Source: Candidatus Woesearchaeota archaeon (GTDB lineage: Archaea > Nanobdellota > Nanobdellia > Woesearchaeales > JAHWIC01). Taken from it: DNA of 64,000 nt. Under the pieces are notes generated by a model, which saw nothing but the letters and a program-made list of their open reading frames with translations, ran no database searches and had not been told where the DNA came from. Shown piece by piece: positions 1 through 8,761 of the stretch. Position 1 is the first letter of the stretch. Each line of letters starts with the position of its first letter. Both the position numbers and the translations under genes were made by a program. The stretch spans positions 1 through 64,000 of the forward strand of contig JAHWIK010000003.1 in NCBI GenBank assembly GCA_019322485.1. The letters are read 5' to 3'.

Positions 1-1930
1 AGATGTTATTGATAATGTGTTTGATTCTGAGTCAGCTGTATAATTCTGTGTAGCTGCAGCTGTGCATGCATAGAGATAGTCTCCTATTGCAAGTGTCTGT
101 ACATCTGGGTTTGAAACAGGTGTTGCATTCCTTGTAAGAACAACAGAAACTTCTGTGTTGTCTGCTGAGCAGCTTACAGTTGTTTGAGTTCCATCAAGCT
201 CGCTCCATGAAGGAGCTGAGGTTAAAGTTAATGTTGTTGTATCTTTGCTTATTGTGAATGATGCTGTATCTTCGTCACCTAGATAATTAGCTGTTTCTGA
301 GACATTGCATACATAATTATAAGTTCCTGCTGCTAAAGTTACATCTATACCGTTTTCTGCAGCTGTAACATCTATGCCATCTCTGTAAAGCTTAGCTACA
401 TCTTCTGGATTATCATCTGTGCATGTTGCTCTTATTGTTGTTCCATAAGTCTGTGGTGAAGCCTTATCAAATGTTAAAGTAGCTGTTGATGGTGTTTTTG
501 GTGTATCCACTGTAAATGTATAGTCAGCAGCTGCAAAAGCTGTGTTTGTTCCGTCGTCACATTCCACATTCCACCCATAAGTTCCGTCTGCTAAACTTGT
601 ATAAGCATGAGTATTTGAGTTTCCACTTGCAGTATTCTGTCCAGCTAAATCAATCTGCCATGAGCCACTTGTGTTTGAATAAATATCACATGTTAGAGTT
701 GCTGCCATATCATCTGTTACGCTGTATTGGATTGTTACATCTCCATCTGTGTCAGTGCTTGCATCTGTTGGCAGCTCTAAGGTTACAACAGGTGGTGTTG
801 TGTCTGCTAAAGCTGTTATTGATAGTGTGTTTGTTTCTGAATCTGCTGTATAATTCTGTGTAGCTGCTGCTGTGCATGCATAGAGATAGTCTCCTATTGC
901 AAGTGTCTGTACATCTGGGTTTGAAACTCCTGATGCATTTCTTGTTAAAGTAACAGATACTTCTGTGTTGTCTGCTGAGCAGCTTACAGTTGTTTCTGTT
1001 CCATCAAGCTCGCTCCATGAAGGAGCTGATGTTAAAGTTAATGTTGTTGTATCTTTGCTTATTGTGAATGATGCTGTATCTTCGTCTCCTAGATAATTAG
1101 CTGTTTCTGAGACATTGCATACATAATTATAAGTTCCTGCTGCTAAGATTACATCTACTCCGTTCTCTGCAGCTGTAACGTCTATGCCATCTCTGTAAAG
1201 CTTAGCTACATCTTCTGGATTATCATCTGTGCATGTTGCTCTGATTGTTGTTCCATAAGTCTGTGGTGATGCTTTATCAAATGTCAAGGTAGCTGTTGAA
1301 GGTGTTTTTGGTGTATCTACTGTAAATGTATAATTAGCAGCTGCAAAAGCATCATTTGTTCCGTCATAACATCTTACATTCCATGTATATGTTCCATCTG
1401 CTAAGCTTGTATAATCATAACTTCCATCTGGGTCTGTACTGTTTACAATATCAATTCCATCTGCCTGCCATGTTCCACTTGTATCTGAGTAAATATCGCA
1501 TGGCATTGCAAGGGCCATATCATCAGTTGCAGTAAACTGAACTGTTACATCGCCATCTGCGTCTGTAGATGCGTCAGCTGGGTTTGTTAATGTTACAACA
1601 GGTGGTGTTGTGTCTGGAACAGTTGTATCAACTGTAAATGTAAAGTCAGCAGCTGCAAATGCTGTATTAGTTCCATCTGAACATTCAACATTCCATCTGT
1701 AATCTCCATCAGCTAAGCTGGTATAATCATAAGTGCTTGAGCTTCCGCTTGAAACAACCTGGTTAGCATCATCAATCTGCCAGGTTCCAGATGTATTTGA
1801 ATAAACATCGCATGTTAAAGTAGAAGCAATATCATCTGTTACTTGGTATTGGATTGTTACATCTCCGTCAGTATCAGTACTTGCATCGCTTGGTGATTCC
1901 AAAGTTACTGTTGGTGCAGTTGTATCAGCA
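1..1930 (-). repeat. Tandem 810-bp (270-residue) coding repeats of three Ig-like modules
   Basis: Inside the giant protease gene, bases 1-810 and 811-1620 are two copies of a composite unit. It consists of module A (DASTDTDGDVTIQ type), module B (KTPSTATLTFDKASP type) and module C (LTLTSAPSWSELDGT type). A further A-type module fills about 1621-1930. Bases 181-480 and 991-1290 differ at about 15 positions by eye, so that part is about 95% identical. The array runs off the window edge, so copy number is unknown. Confidence 0.9.
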
Positions 1931-4900
1931 GCTGGTTCAAATGCAATAAAGCCATTTATGTCATATGTTTCATCACTTACATCAACTTCTATGATATAAT
2001 CTTTATTAGAATCCAATGTCTGGTCTGCATTGTTAAACACATAGAATCCTGAGCTGTAAGTTCCAGAACCTTCTGCAATAACTATGCCATCTTCCTTTAA
2101 TCTTATATCAACGCTTTGGATATTTGAGTTTTCGTCTGTAACATTTGCTCTTATTCTTGTTAAATCAGTTCCATCGTTTATTAAACTACAATCCTTCCAT
2201 GAACCTTCACTCTCGCACTCTATGCTTTCGATTACTGGTATGTAATCTCCTACAATAGTTATTGTGGAATTTGGTCCTGTTAGATTCTCATTATCAGATT
2301 CTATAATTACAAAGAAATCCCAGCTTGATAGATGGAATCCAGTTGCATTTACCATCCATGAGACGCTGCAGGTTTCTCCTTCATTTAGATTTCCGCAGTC
2401 ATAAGGATTCTGTGTTATTGTATAGAAAGGATTTCCTGAATTCATTGGTATAACTCCTTTGTTGTTGACCTTGTCTGCGCCTGTTGCATACCTAAGTCTG
2501 TTAAGTATAGTTGAATCGTTAAGCACAACCCAGGACTTTAGATAACCAAAACCATTCATTCCCCATCCAGTGCCCCAGCTGTTTTTAACAATAAAATAAT
2601 CTCCTGTTTCATTATAACCAACCACAGTTATGATATGGCCTCCATTGTTAGTGCCTACAGAAGGCTCATAGATTCCGCTGCTGTAAGAAGACAAGTCAGT
2701 ATATGCTCTGATTTGTGCTGTAGCTGGTCCATACTTAAGTAGTGCTTCTATAGCGTCCTGTTTATTTACAGGTCCTCCTACTCCGTCAATAACAGTGAAT
2801 TTATCATTAATATGATATGCTTTTCCATCAGTACATTTATTACCGCATGCTTCATCAGTTGCTGAATAAGGGAAACATGTTTCGTCAACTACTCCTGTGT
2901 CTCTGATAAAGGTTAATGCACTATTGTCGCTGCCACCCCCAACACAGTTTCCTGCTCCGCTGCATGATACTACATCTTGTTCTGATAAATCCAAATCCAA
3001 GCTTGGCTTTCTATTGTATATTTCGAGTGCTGATTCTGTAACAGCAACAGGAGCAAATGCCCAACAGCCAGCACAAGCAGCTTGGTTCTTTGCGGAAGTA
3101 ACCCAATTTTCTCCGTAAGCATTTCTCCAGTCAAAGTAATAAGGGGTGACATCATCATCCCTTTGTGTTATTGCGCTTCCAGCTATTTCTGCAAATTCTG
3201 GGTCTGAAGCCTTCTCTGGTTCTACATAAGGAACTTGGCCGCTATTTTTCCTTCTTACATAATCAACAAATGCAGGTGTTAATTCTGCATTCCAATCAAG
3301 GTTCTTTTCATCTATCTCATACTTTATTTGATTTAGCTCTATTTGTGCCTGCATTATTTCTTCTGGTGTGAAATCATAATCTTCCCAAGGGTCTAAGGTT
3401 AGAACAACATTACTGCATGTGCCGTTATTACATCTAACATCTATTGAGAAACTGAAAAATTCGTCTTTAGTTACGTTTGTGTCTGGTGTTTGTGAAAGTA
3501 CTTCAAGGTTTCCAGAAGAAGCTAGTACAACATCGATAAACCATGTTTCTGAACCAGAAGTATAATTCTGTGTTTCAGCATATTCAACTGTTATATTATA
3601 TAATCCAGGAGTATTATAGTCTCTCATGTTGCTATAAGGAGCGCTGCCTGAATATATTGGAACTCCATCTTCAAGAACTTGGATAGGTCCTTCTCCGTCT
3701 GCATCTGCAAAGATATCTACAGAACTTCCATTAAGGACTGTTATGTCGTTGTTAGTTCCATCAAGTTCTAGTGTTACGTCTGGATTCGCTTTATAGATCT
3801 CAAAGGTAAACCAATTTGATATATTTGTGTTTCCAGATGTATCATTTGCTATACTTCTCCAGGTATAAACTCCAACAGGAAGTGGAGGAATAGTTAAGTA
3901 GTAAACATCACCATCATTATCCTCAGCTGGCTGGGTTGTAAATGCGCCTGTAAAGTTATGTTCAAAGAGAACAGTATCAACTGCAACATCATCATTCCAT
4001 CTCATTGAAAGTTCTCTTGGAAGACTCGCAAAAGACAGACTAGTAGCAATATCTGTTACTGCAATTACATCGCTTGCTGGAGCAGCATCTCCTACAACAA
4101 ATACTCCATCAAATGAATGATGTTTTATAAGGAAATAAGGATACTCTGAAAGGTCATTATCATCTCCTGTGTCTGGCTCATTTGAGATAATTGGACTAGC
4201 AATTGTGCCGGTAATTGTTGTATTCTTGCCTTCAAGAGTGACTGAACTATAATCAGAAAGAACACTTGCAGCTAGTCTTGTATAAGTCTCATTATATCCA
4301 CCAACAACTATTTGGGTAAATCCGCCTAATTCAAAAACAATTATTTTTCCTTCTCCTGGATTAAATGCAGTAGTGCAATCAGCTGGATTACCCATAAGAT
4401 CATCTACTAGTTCATTTGTACATGCGTTTCCTACAAGGATTGCATTTACAGCGGATATATCAGATATTTCTGAAGCAAGTTTTGTTGTTCCTACTTCAAT
4501 CATTGTTACTAAAACTTGACCATAAGACCAGTTCTGTATTTCAAGACCAGAATTATTCCAAACTGGTGCAGTTGTGTCTACTAGCGGATTAGTTATTACA
4601 AAATCTGTAACATCTGTATCATTAATGTTTCCAGTTGTGTCTTTTGTATGGATATTGATTGTGTAAATCATATCTGGTGTTAATCCTGTAACATTTAGAT
4701 AATCATTTGTTGTATTTACTATATTTACTCCATCTAGATAAACTATTGCTTCAGCAAAATCTGCATCTAATGGGTTTTCCCATATCCAGTATATATAGTC
4801 AGTTCCTTTTGAAGGTGAGTTTATGTCACCAACACTTGCTGGAGGTGTTGTGTCTGGCATGCTTGTATTTACATAGAAAACATAATCAAAGCTGTAGCCA

Positions 4901-7677
4901 TCACAGTCTAAGCTAATATCATGCTGTCCTTCTGCTAAATTATCCATTACATAAGTGTTATCTGTTTCATCAAGCATGTCTTTGTGCTGTATCTGAGCTG
5001 GCGGAATATCTATATCAAGTATGTAAAAGTCTTGGTCATACTCTATGTATGTTCCATAATCATTATATCCTGCTTTTATGTTATCATCATAAGGGTAATA
5101 TTTCTGGTTTGAGGTTATTGAGTTCAAGACTGTGTTGCTTACACTTACTCCTTCATCACCATCATAGAACAATTCAAAGTAAACATCGCTTGCTCCATTA
5201 GTTACATTTACTGCTGTTGGGCTAACTAATATAATATCATGGCCGCTCTGGTCTTTTAGTGTTCTGTATTTGTATTCATTGACATTTGAGAACGATACTT
5301 TATTTGTTGCTTCGCTTACATTTACATCTATGTCTATTGAACCTATAGTGATTGTTGTTATTTGTTCTGGTGTGTAAGTTTGAGTAGCTGAGGAATAATC
5401 GATATTGTTTCTTATTTCTATTTCATCAATTACGTCATCAATATTCAGAAGCTCAAGGACATATGAAGTGCCGTCAGATTCTACTTTTAGTATTTGTATG
5501 CCTGAACAGTCATCAGTGTCAAAGTCTCCTGTGCATGAGTTATCCTCTACAAAGAACGCATCCCAATAATCTGTGTCTTGGGCTATAACAATCTCTGAAC
5601 CATTGTAGATATATGGAATTTCGATTGTTTCTGAATCAAGATTCTTAAACTTTAATGCTCCTTCATCAGCACCACTATGGAAGAACTTTACATTTGTTGT
5701 CTGTCCTGTGCTGTCCAGTTCAAACTTACAGGTTGTGTATTCTGCTATTGTTAGGTCTAGATTAGTATTATCTACTATTATTGTTGAACCATTAACTGGA
5801 TTGTTTAATGTGATTACTGGTTCTCCTTGGACATGGATTATTCTTGTTTCGGAAACTCCTTCGTTTGGAACCGTTGAGTTGTCATAGCATTTTACCTGCC
5901 ATTCATATGTTCCTTCTTTTAGTCCAATCCAGAATGCTTCAGTTACTCCTTCTGCTACTATTGTGTCGGTCTCATTCTTTGTTCCGTTTATATATAGTGT
6001 ACAGTTTTGTACTTCGAACTCATTATCTTCAGCCTCATAAGTAAGAATTACTGAACCTTCACTTACTGTTGAGTCATTTGCTCTTATTAATGTTACAATT
6101 GGAGCATTTGTTTCGTATCTTACTGCAGATAGTAAGTCTATTCTTGGGTAAAAGGCTGATGTATCTGCGTCCCAAATATCTTTTCCAGTAACCTGCAATA
6201 TGTTCTTAATCTCAGCAGGAGTCAAATCAATACTGTATCTTTCTTCATAATATTCTCTTAGAAGCATTGCTGAGCCGACTGCGTGAGCTGAAGCGTAAGA
6301 GGTTCCAGAATCTGAGCAACCTGGTTGCGTACAATCTCCATTATCCTTCCATATTATACTCAACTCTGCCCCTGGAGCCATTAAATCAGTAATTCCAGGA
6401 TATCTATTTGGTCCCCATCCATCATCTGTGGTGTTTGGTATTTCATCAGCGGTTGTGCCTCCTGAACCATCATTGACTGCTGAGACTGATGTAGCATTAG
6501 TAGCACAAGCTGGATTGGATATTCCTGTGGTGGATTCGCTGTTACCTGTAGGAGTAAATACTATTAAACCAGCACCAACAGCGTCATCAATAGCATATGC
6601 CATTGTTTGTGGATTACATAAAGAAGGGTCATTTGTTGTTCCAGCTGTACTGAATCCAATTGAAATAACTGTTATGTTAAACTTGGTTGCGTTATCTATG
6701 CACCAATAAACAGCTTCATCAACTAAGGATGACCAGCTATCTCCATTCTCATCAGCAATTCTTAAAGCAACAATCTTAGCTTCTGGCGCTAAACCTTGAT
6801 AACCAGCACCATTTCCAGCTATAAGTCCAGCCATTGCTGTACCATGGCCATGGTAATCAATAGGATCGTCATCTGGGCTGCCAGCACAATTAGTAGATTC
6901 TCCACAAAAATCGTAACCAGAAATTGTTTTTCCACAATTTTCATTCAAAAACTCTGTTCCACTACAATTGCCCAAATCATCATGACTATATTCAACACCA
7001 GTATCAATTATACAAACAGTCTGACCAGCACCAGTTAAATCAGCAAATTGGTTATAATTAACATCAGCTGCTTTGTCAGCTTGGATTAATGGGAAACTCT
7101 CAGCACTTGCTATATGTAATGGTTTGTCTTCATAAATAAAATCAACAATTGGGCTGCTTTCTAGTGCCTGCAAATCATCAATATCAATATAACCTGCAAA
7201 GCCATTCTTCATATCAACTTGCTTATCGAAATTACTTAAGATACCAAGAACTTGTTCCTTTCTTGAAGGATCGCTTAAATCAACAATAACTCTTGCTTTG
7301 CCATCTGTAACTAATTTTTCTAGAACTCTTGTAGGTGTTTTTGTGTATCGGAAAGGCCTGTGATTACCTGCTACATATGAATAATCATCATCGTCATCAT
7401 TATCATGGTTATGATTTGTAGTTTCAGGCTCTTCTGCTTCATCAACAATTACTTGAGGAGCATTCTGAGCTTCTTGTATTATCCTTTGTACTAGTGGACT
7501 ATCAGCTGGGTTAGTAAAAACATTGTTATTAGATGCTATAGAACCATAACTTAATGGGGCTGGGATCACTTTTTCATCATGTAAGGCATTGTCAATCCCA
7601 ATATAACCAAGTACTAGAACTATGAATATTAAGTCAAACAGTATCAGGTTTAAAACAAAGTTCTTAAGCTTTTTCAA
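1..7677 (-). CDS. Giant secreted surface protein with subtilisin (S8) and papain-like (C1A) protease domains, partial
   Basis: The frame stays open from a TTG start at 7677 (GGGGGA about 9 bases upstream) to base 1, so the C-terminus lies outside; 2559 codons are present. Residues 2-27 form a hydrophobic signal or anchor segment. The S8 domain has Asp225 (IDTGV), His278 (HGHGT) and Ser460 (GTSYAS), all three catalytic residues. Ig-like domains follow. Around residues 1080-1140 a segment with VGNACTNEL and VVGGYNETYTRLAA resembles archaeal S-layer domains. A papain fold follows with Gln1532, Cys1538 (CAGCWAF), His1681 (GHIITVVGY) and Asn1699 (KNSWGTGWG), so it also looks catalytically complete. 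Beyond about residue 1915 come repeated Ig-like modules. N-X-S/T sites are dense. It is probably an extracellular protease of the cell surface; substrate and final anchoring are unknown. A merged assembly is unlikely because one frame runs throughout. Confidence 0.93.
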   Translation of the reverse strand, partial: MKKLKNFVLNLILFDLIFIVLVLGYIGIDNALHDEKVIPAPLSYGSIASNNNVFTNPADSPLVQRIIQEAQNAPQVIVDEAEEPETTNHNHDNDDDDDYSYVAGNHRPFRYTKTPTRVLEKLVTDGKARVIVDLSDPSRKEQVLGILSNFDKQVDMKNGFAGYIDIDDLQALESSPIVDFIYEDKPLHIASAESFPLIQADKAADVNYNQFADLTGAGQTVCIIDTGVEYSHDDLGNCSGTEFLNENCGKTISGYDFCGESTNCAGSPDDDPIDYHGHGTAMAGLIAGNGAGYQGLAPEAKIVALRIADENGDSWSSLVDEAVYWCIDNATKFNITVISIGFSTAGTTNDPSLCNPQTMAYAIDDAVGAGLIVFTPTGNSESTTGISNPACATNATSVSAVNDGSGGTTADEIPNTTDDGWGPNRYPGITDLMAPGAELSIIWKDNGDCTQPGCSDSGTSYASAHAVGSAMLLREYYEERYSIDLTPAEIKNILQVTGKDIWDADTSAFYPRIDLLSAVRYETNAPIVTLIRANDSTVSEGSVILTYEAEDNEFEVQNCTLYINGTKNETDTIVAEGVTEAFWIGLKEGTYEWQVKCYDNSTVPNEGVSETRIIHVQGEPVITLNNPVNGSTIIVDNTNLDLTIAEYTTCKFELDSTGQTTNVKFFHSGADEGALKFKNLDSETIEIPYIYNGSEIVIAQDTDYWDAFFVEDNSCTGDFDTDDCSGIQILKVESDGTSYVLELLNIDDVIDEIEIRNNIDYSSATQTYTPEQITTITIGSIDIDVNVSEATNKVSFSNVNEYKYRTLKDQSGHDIILVSPTAVNVTNGASDVYFELFYDGDEGVSVSNTVLNSITSNQKYYPYDDNIKAGYNDYGTYIEYDQDFYILDIDIPPAQIQHKDMLDETDNTYVMDNLAEGQHDISLDCDGYSFDYVFYVNTSMPDTTPPASVGDINSPSKGTDYIYWIWENPLDADFAEAIVYLDGVNIVNTTNDYLNVTGLTPDMIYTINIHTKDTTGNINDTDVTDFVITNPLVDTTAPVWNNSGLEIQNWSYGQVLVTMIEVGTTKLASEISDISAVNAILVGNACTNELVDDLMGNPADCTTAFNPGEGKIIVFELGGFTQIVVGGYNETYTRLAASVLSDYSSVTLEGKNTTITGTIASPIISNEPDTGDDNDLSEYPYFLIKHHSFDGVFVVGDAAPASDVIAVTDIATSLSFASLPRELSMRWNDDVAVDTVLFEHNFTGAFTTQPAEDNDGDVYYLTIPPLPVGVYTWRSIANDTSGNTNISNWFTFEIYKANPDVTLELDGTNNDITVLNGSSVDIFADADGEGPIQVLEDGVPIYSGSAPYSNMRDYNTPGLYNITVEYAETQNYTSGSETWFIDVVLASSGNLEVLSQTPDTNVTKDEFFSFSIDVRCNNGTCSNVVLTLDPWEDYDFTPEEIMQAQIELNQIKYEIDEKNLDWNAELTPAFVDYVRRKNSGQVPYVEPEKASDPEFAEIAGSAITQRDDDVTPYYFDWRNAYGENWVTSAKNQAACAGCWAFAPVAVTESALEIYNRKPSLDLDLSEQDVVSCSGAGNCVGGGSDNSALTFIRDTGVVDETCFPYSATDEACGNKCTDGKAYHINDKFTVIDGVGGPVNKQDAIEALLKYGPATAQIRAYTDLSSYSSGIYEPSVGTNNGGHIITVVGYNETGDYFIVKNSWGTGWGMNGFGYLKSWVVLNDSTILNRLRYATGADKVNNKGVIPMNSGNPFYTITQNPYDCGNLNEGETCSVSWMVNATGFHLSSWDFFVIIESDNENLTGPNSTITIVGDYIPVIESIECESEGSWKDCSLINDGTDLTRIRANVTDENSNIQSVDIRLKEDGIVIAEGSGTYSSGFYVFNNADQTLDSNKDYIIEVDVSDETYDINGFIAFEPAADTTAPTVTLESPSDASTDTDGDVTIQYQVTDDIASTLTCDVYSNTSGTWQIDDANQVVSSGSSSTYDYTSLADGDYRWNVECSDGTNTAFAAADFTFTVDTTVPDTTPPVVTLTNPADASTDADGDVTVQFTATDDMALAMPCDIYSDTSGTWQADGIDIVNSTDPDGSYDYTSLADGTYTWNVRCYDGTNDAFAAANYTFTVDTPKTPSTATLTFDKASPQTYGTTIRATCTDDNPEDVAKLYRDGIDVTAAENGVDVILAAGTYNYVCNVSETANYLGDEDTASFTISKDTTTLTLTSAPSWSELDGTETTVSCSADNTEVSVTLTRNASGVSNPDVQTLAIGDYLYACTAAATQNYTADSETNTLSITALADTTPPVVTLELPTDASTDTDGDVTIQYSVTDDMAATLTCDIYSNTSGSWQIDLAGQNTASGNSNTHAYTSLADGTYGWNVECDDGTNTAFAAADYTFTVDTPKTPSTATLTFDKASPQTYGTTIRATCTDDNPEDVAKLYRDGIDVTAAENGIDVTLAAGTYNYVCNVSETANYLGDEDTASFTISKDTTTLTLTSAPSWSELDGTQTTVSCSADNTEVSVVLTRNATPVSNPDVQTLAIGDYLYACTAAATQNYTADSESNTLSITS

Positions 7678-7735
7678 CCAAATTCCCCCTATATTGAAGA
7701 TTACATTACTAGTATTTAAATCTTTCGGTTTTTGT

Positions 7736-7755
7736 CACTTTATAGTGATAAAGTG
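7736..7755. repeat. Inverted repeat, 8-bp perfect arms
   Basis: CACTTTAT and ATAAAGTG flank a four-base AGTG spacer. The repeat lies 58 bases upstream of the TTG start of the giant protease gene, just above a TATA-like TTTAAATAC (about 7713-7721, read on the minus strand). It could be an operator or a hairpin ending the 7843-8130 transcript. Confidence 0.5.
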
Positions 7756-7775
7756 CCAATAATCACCAATATCCC

Positions 7776-7799
7776 ACCTATATAGTATACTATATAGGT
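7776..7799. promoter_or_regulatory. 24-bp perfect palindrome upstream of the giant protease gene
   Basis: The half ACCTATATAGTA is followed directly by its reverse complement TACTATATAGGT. It sits between the 3' end of the 95-residue gene and the promoter of the giant protease gene, next to the 7736-7755 inverted repeat. A homodimeric repressor operator is the natural reading; a terminator for the upstream gene is the alternative, although there is no T tract beside it. Confidence 0.5.
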
Positions 7800-7842
7800 T
7801 TTAAAGTTTAAATTGTTTTTGGTTTAGAAGTAAATGACGTTT

Positions 7843-8130
7843 TCAAGGAGAATAAGCAGGCTCTGGTTCATAGATTCCATTAGGCAGTGTTTTTGGCCAG
7901 TATTCAGGGTGAGCTTTCATGCATGCCTCATGGGCTTCTATGGGGGTTACACGTGGATGTTCTAACCTATATCGACCTGTAAAAGAGAGATATTTGTGCA
8001 TAACACCAGGAGCTTCTGGAAGCCTTGCTCTCCATTGATTTTCCATAGACCTATCAATTGCAGCCTGTACTTCTTCATCACTCATTCTAGTTCTTCTAAA
8101 TAATGCTCTTAAAGTTTTAATCGCTTTCAT
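7843..8130 (-). CDS. Small protein of unknown function (95 aa)
   Basis: I do not recognise a family. The ATG at 8130 lies about 20 bases downstream of a TATA-like TTTATATACC read on the minus strand, so the transcript would be nearly leaderless. The N-terminus is basic (MKAIKTLRALFRRTRMSDEE) and is followed by an amphipathic stretch, and the C-terminus is rich in proline and aromatic residues. No membrane segment, signal peptide or cysteine motif is visible. It diverges from the RRM-like gene at 8213 and precedes the giant protease gene on the same strand, with 165 bases and two inverted repeats between them. Coding is supported by the promoter placement and the ordinary composition. Confidence 0.6.
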   Translation of the reverse strand: MKAIKTLRALFRRTRMSDEEVQAAIDRSMENQWRARLPEAPGVMHKYLSFTGRYRLEHPRVTPIEAHEACMKAHPEYWPKTLPNGIYEPEPAYSP

Positions 8131-8145
8131 ATTATGTATATAAGT

Positions 8146-8183
8146 TAAACAGGTATATAAATCTTATAGAAAACTTTATATAT
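8146..8183. promoter_or_regulatory. Divergent archaeal promoters
   Basis: AACTTTATATAT at about 8172-8183 is a TATA box for the plus-strand gene at 8213, and TTTATATACC on the minus strand (about 8151-8160) serves the gene starting at 8130. Spacing to the start codons matches short-leader archaeal transcripts. Confidence 0.5.
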
Positions 8184-8212
8184 CTAGAAACTATATATTA
8201 GACTATACTAAA

Positions 8213-8761
8213 ATGACTACTGGGACGAAAAGACCTGCTTTGGAAGATATTGATAGTCCTGAGCACAGAGAACTACATAGGGAACTTGTATTGACAGTAG
8301 GAGAAGGAACAGATTATGGTGCATTAGTAAGTGCTCTTGGAGATTATGGTAAAGTAGGCAGTGTTGTGAAAGAAGGGACTCATCCTTTTGTAAGTGTTAC
8401 TTGTTTAGACTCATCTGCCAAAAGGCTAAGAGCAGACTATGAAGCTGGAATGGAAGATTTTAAAGGAGTTACGGGAGTGCACAATAAATTACATGGTTCA
8501 GTGTGCATTGGTCTAAATGGAACTGATGTGGATTATGATGCTTTGCTCAACTATCTTGCAAGGTATGGCACTGTGATGCGTGTGGAAAGGGGAGATGAGA
8601 TTCCGTTAGATAAGGATGAGAGGCCGTTTGTTTTGCTTGATTGTTCTCCTGAAGCAGAAAATTTATTGCAAAAGTCCTACGAACGCAATGGTCAAACTGG
8701 CCCTATGAAGTACGTGACAATGATCCGTAGAGTAAGGGATGATGTTAGGCTTATTTATTAA
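8213..8761 (+). CDS. Tandem two-domain RRM-like protein (182 aa)
   Basis: The protein looks like two copies of one fold of about 75 residues. Copy 1 is about residues 25-95 (VLTVGEGTDYGALVSALGDY, then KVGSVVKEG and FVSVTCLDSSAKRL). Copy 2 is about residues 96-175 (VCIGLNGTDVDYDALLNYL, then GTVMRVERG and FVLLDCSPEAENLL). The shared order is a strand, a helix ending in YG, a strand with V-V or M-R-V, a strand FVxxxC, a helix and a final strand. That is the beta-alpha-beta-beta-alpha-beta order of RRM and ferredoxin-like folds. The canonical aromatic RNP residues are not clear, so RNA binding is inference. There is no signal peptide. The gene is convergent with the subtilase-like gene, overlapping its end by 4 bases. 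Confidence 0.75.
   Translation: MTTGTKRPALEDIDSPEHRELHRELVLTVGEGTDYGALVSALGDYGKVGSVVKEGTHPFVSVTCLDSSAKRLRADYEAGMEDFKGVTGVHNKLHGSVCIGLNGTDVDYDALLNYLARYGTVMRVERGDEIPLDKDERPFVLLDCSPEAENLLQKSYERNGQTGPMKYVTMIRRVRDDVRLIY

Noticed and set aside
1..1930. Regularly repeated sequence that could suggest a CRISPR array or satellite repeat
   Set aside because: Units are 810 bases, wholly in frame with the giant protein, and encode Ig-like modules. There are no short repeats with unique spacers and no cas genes.
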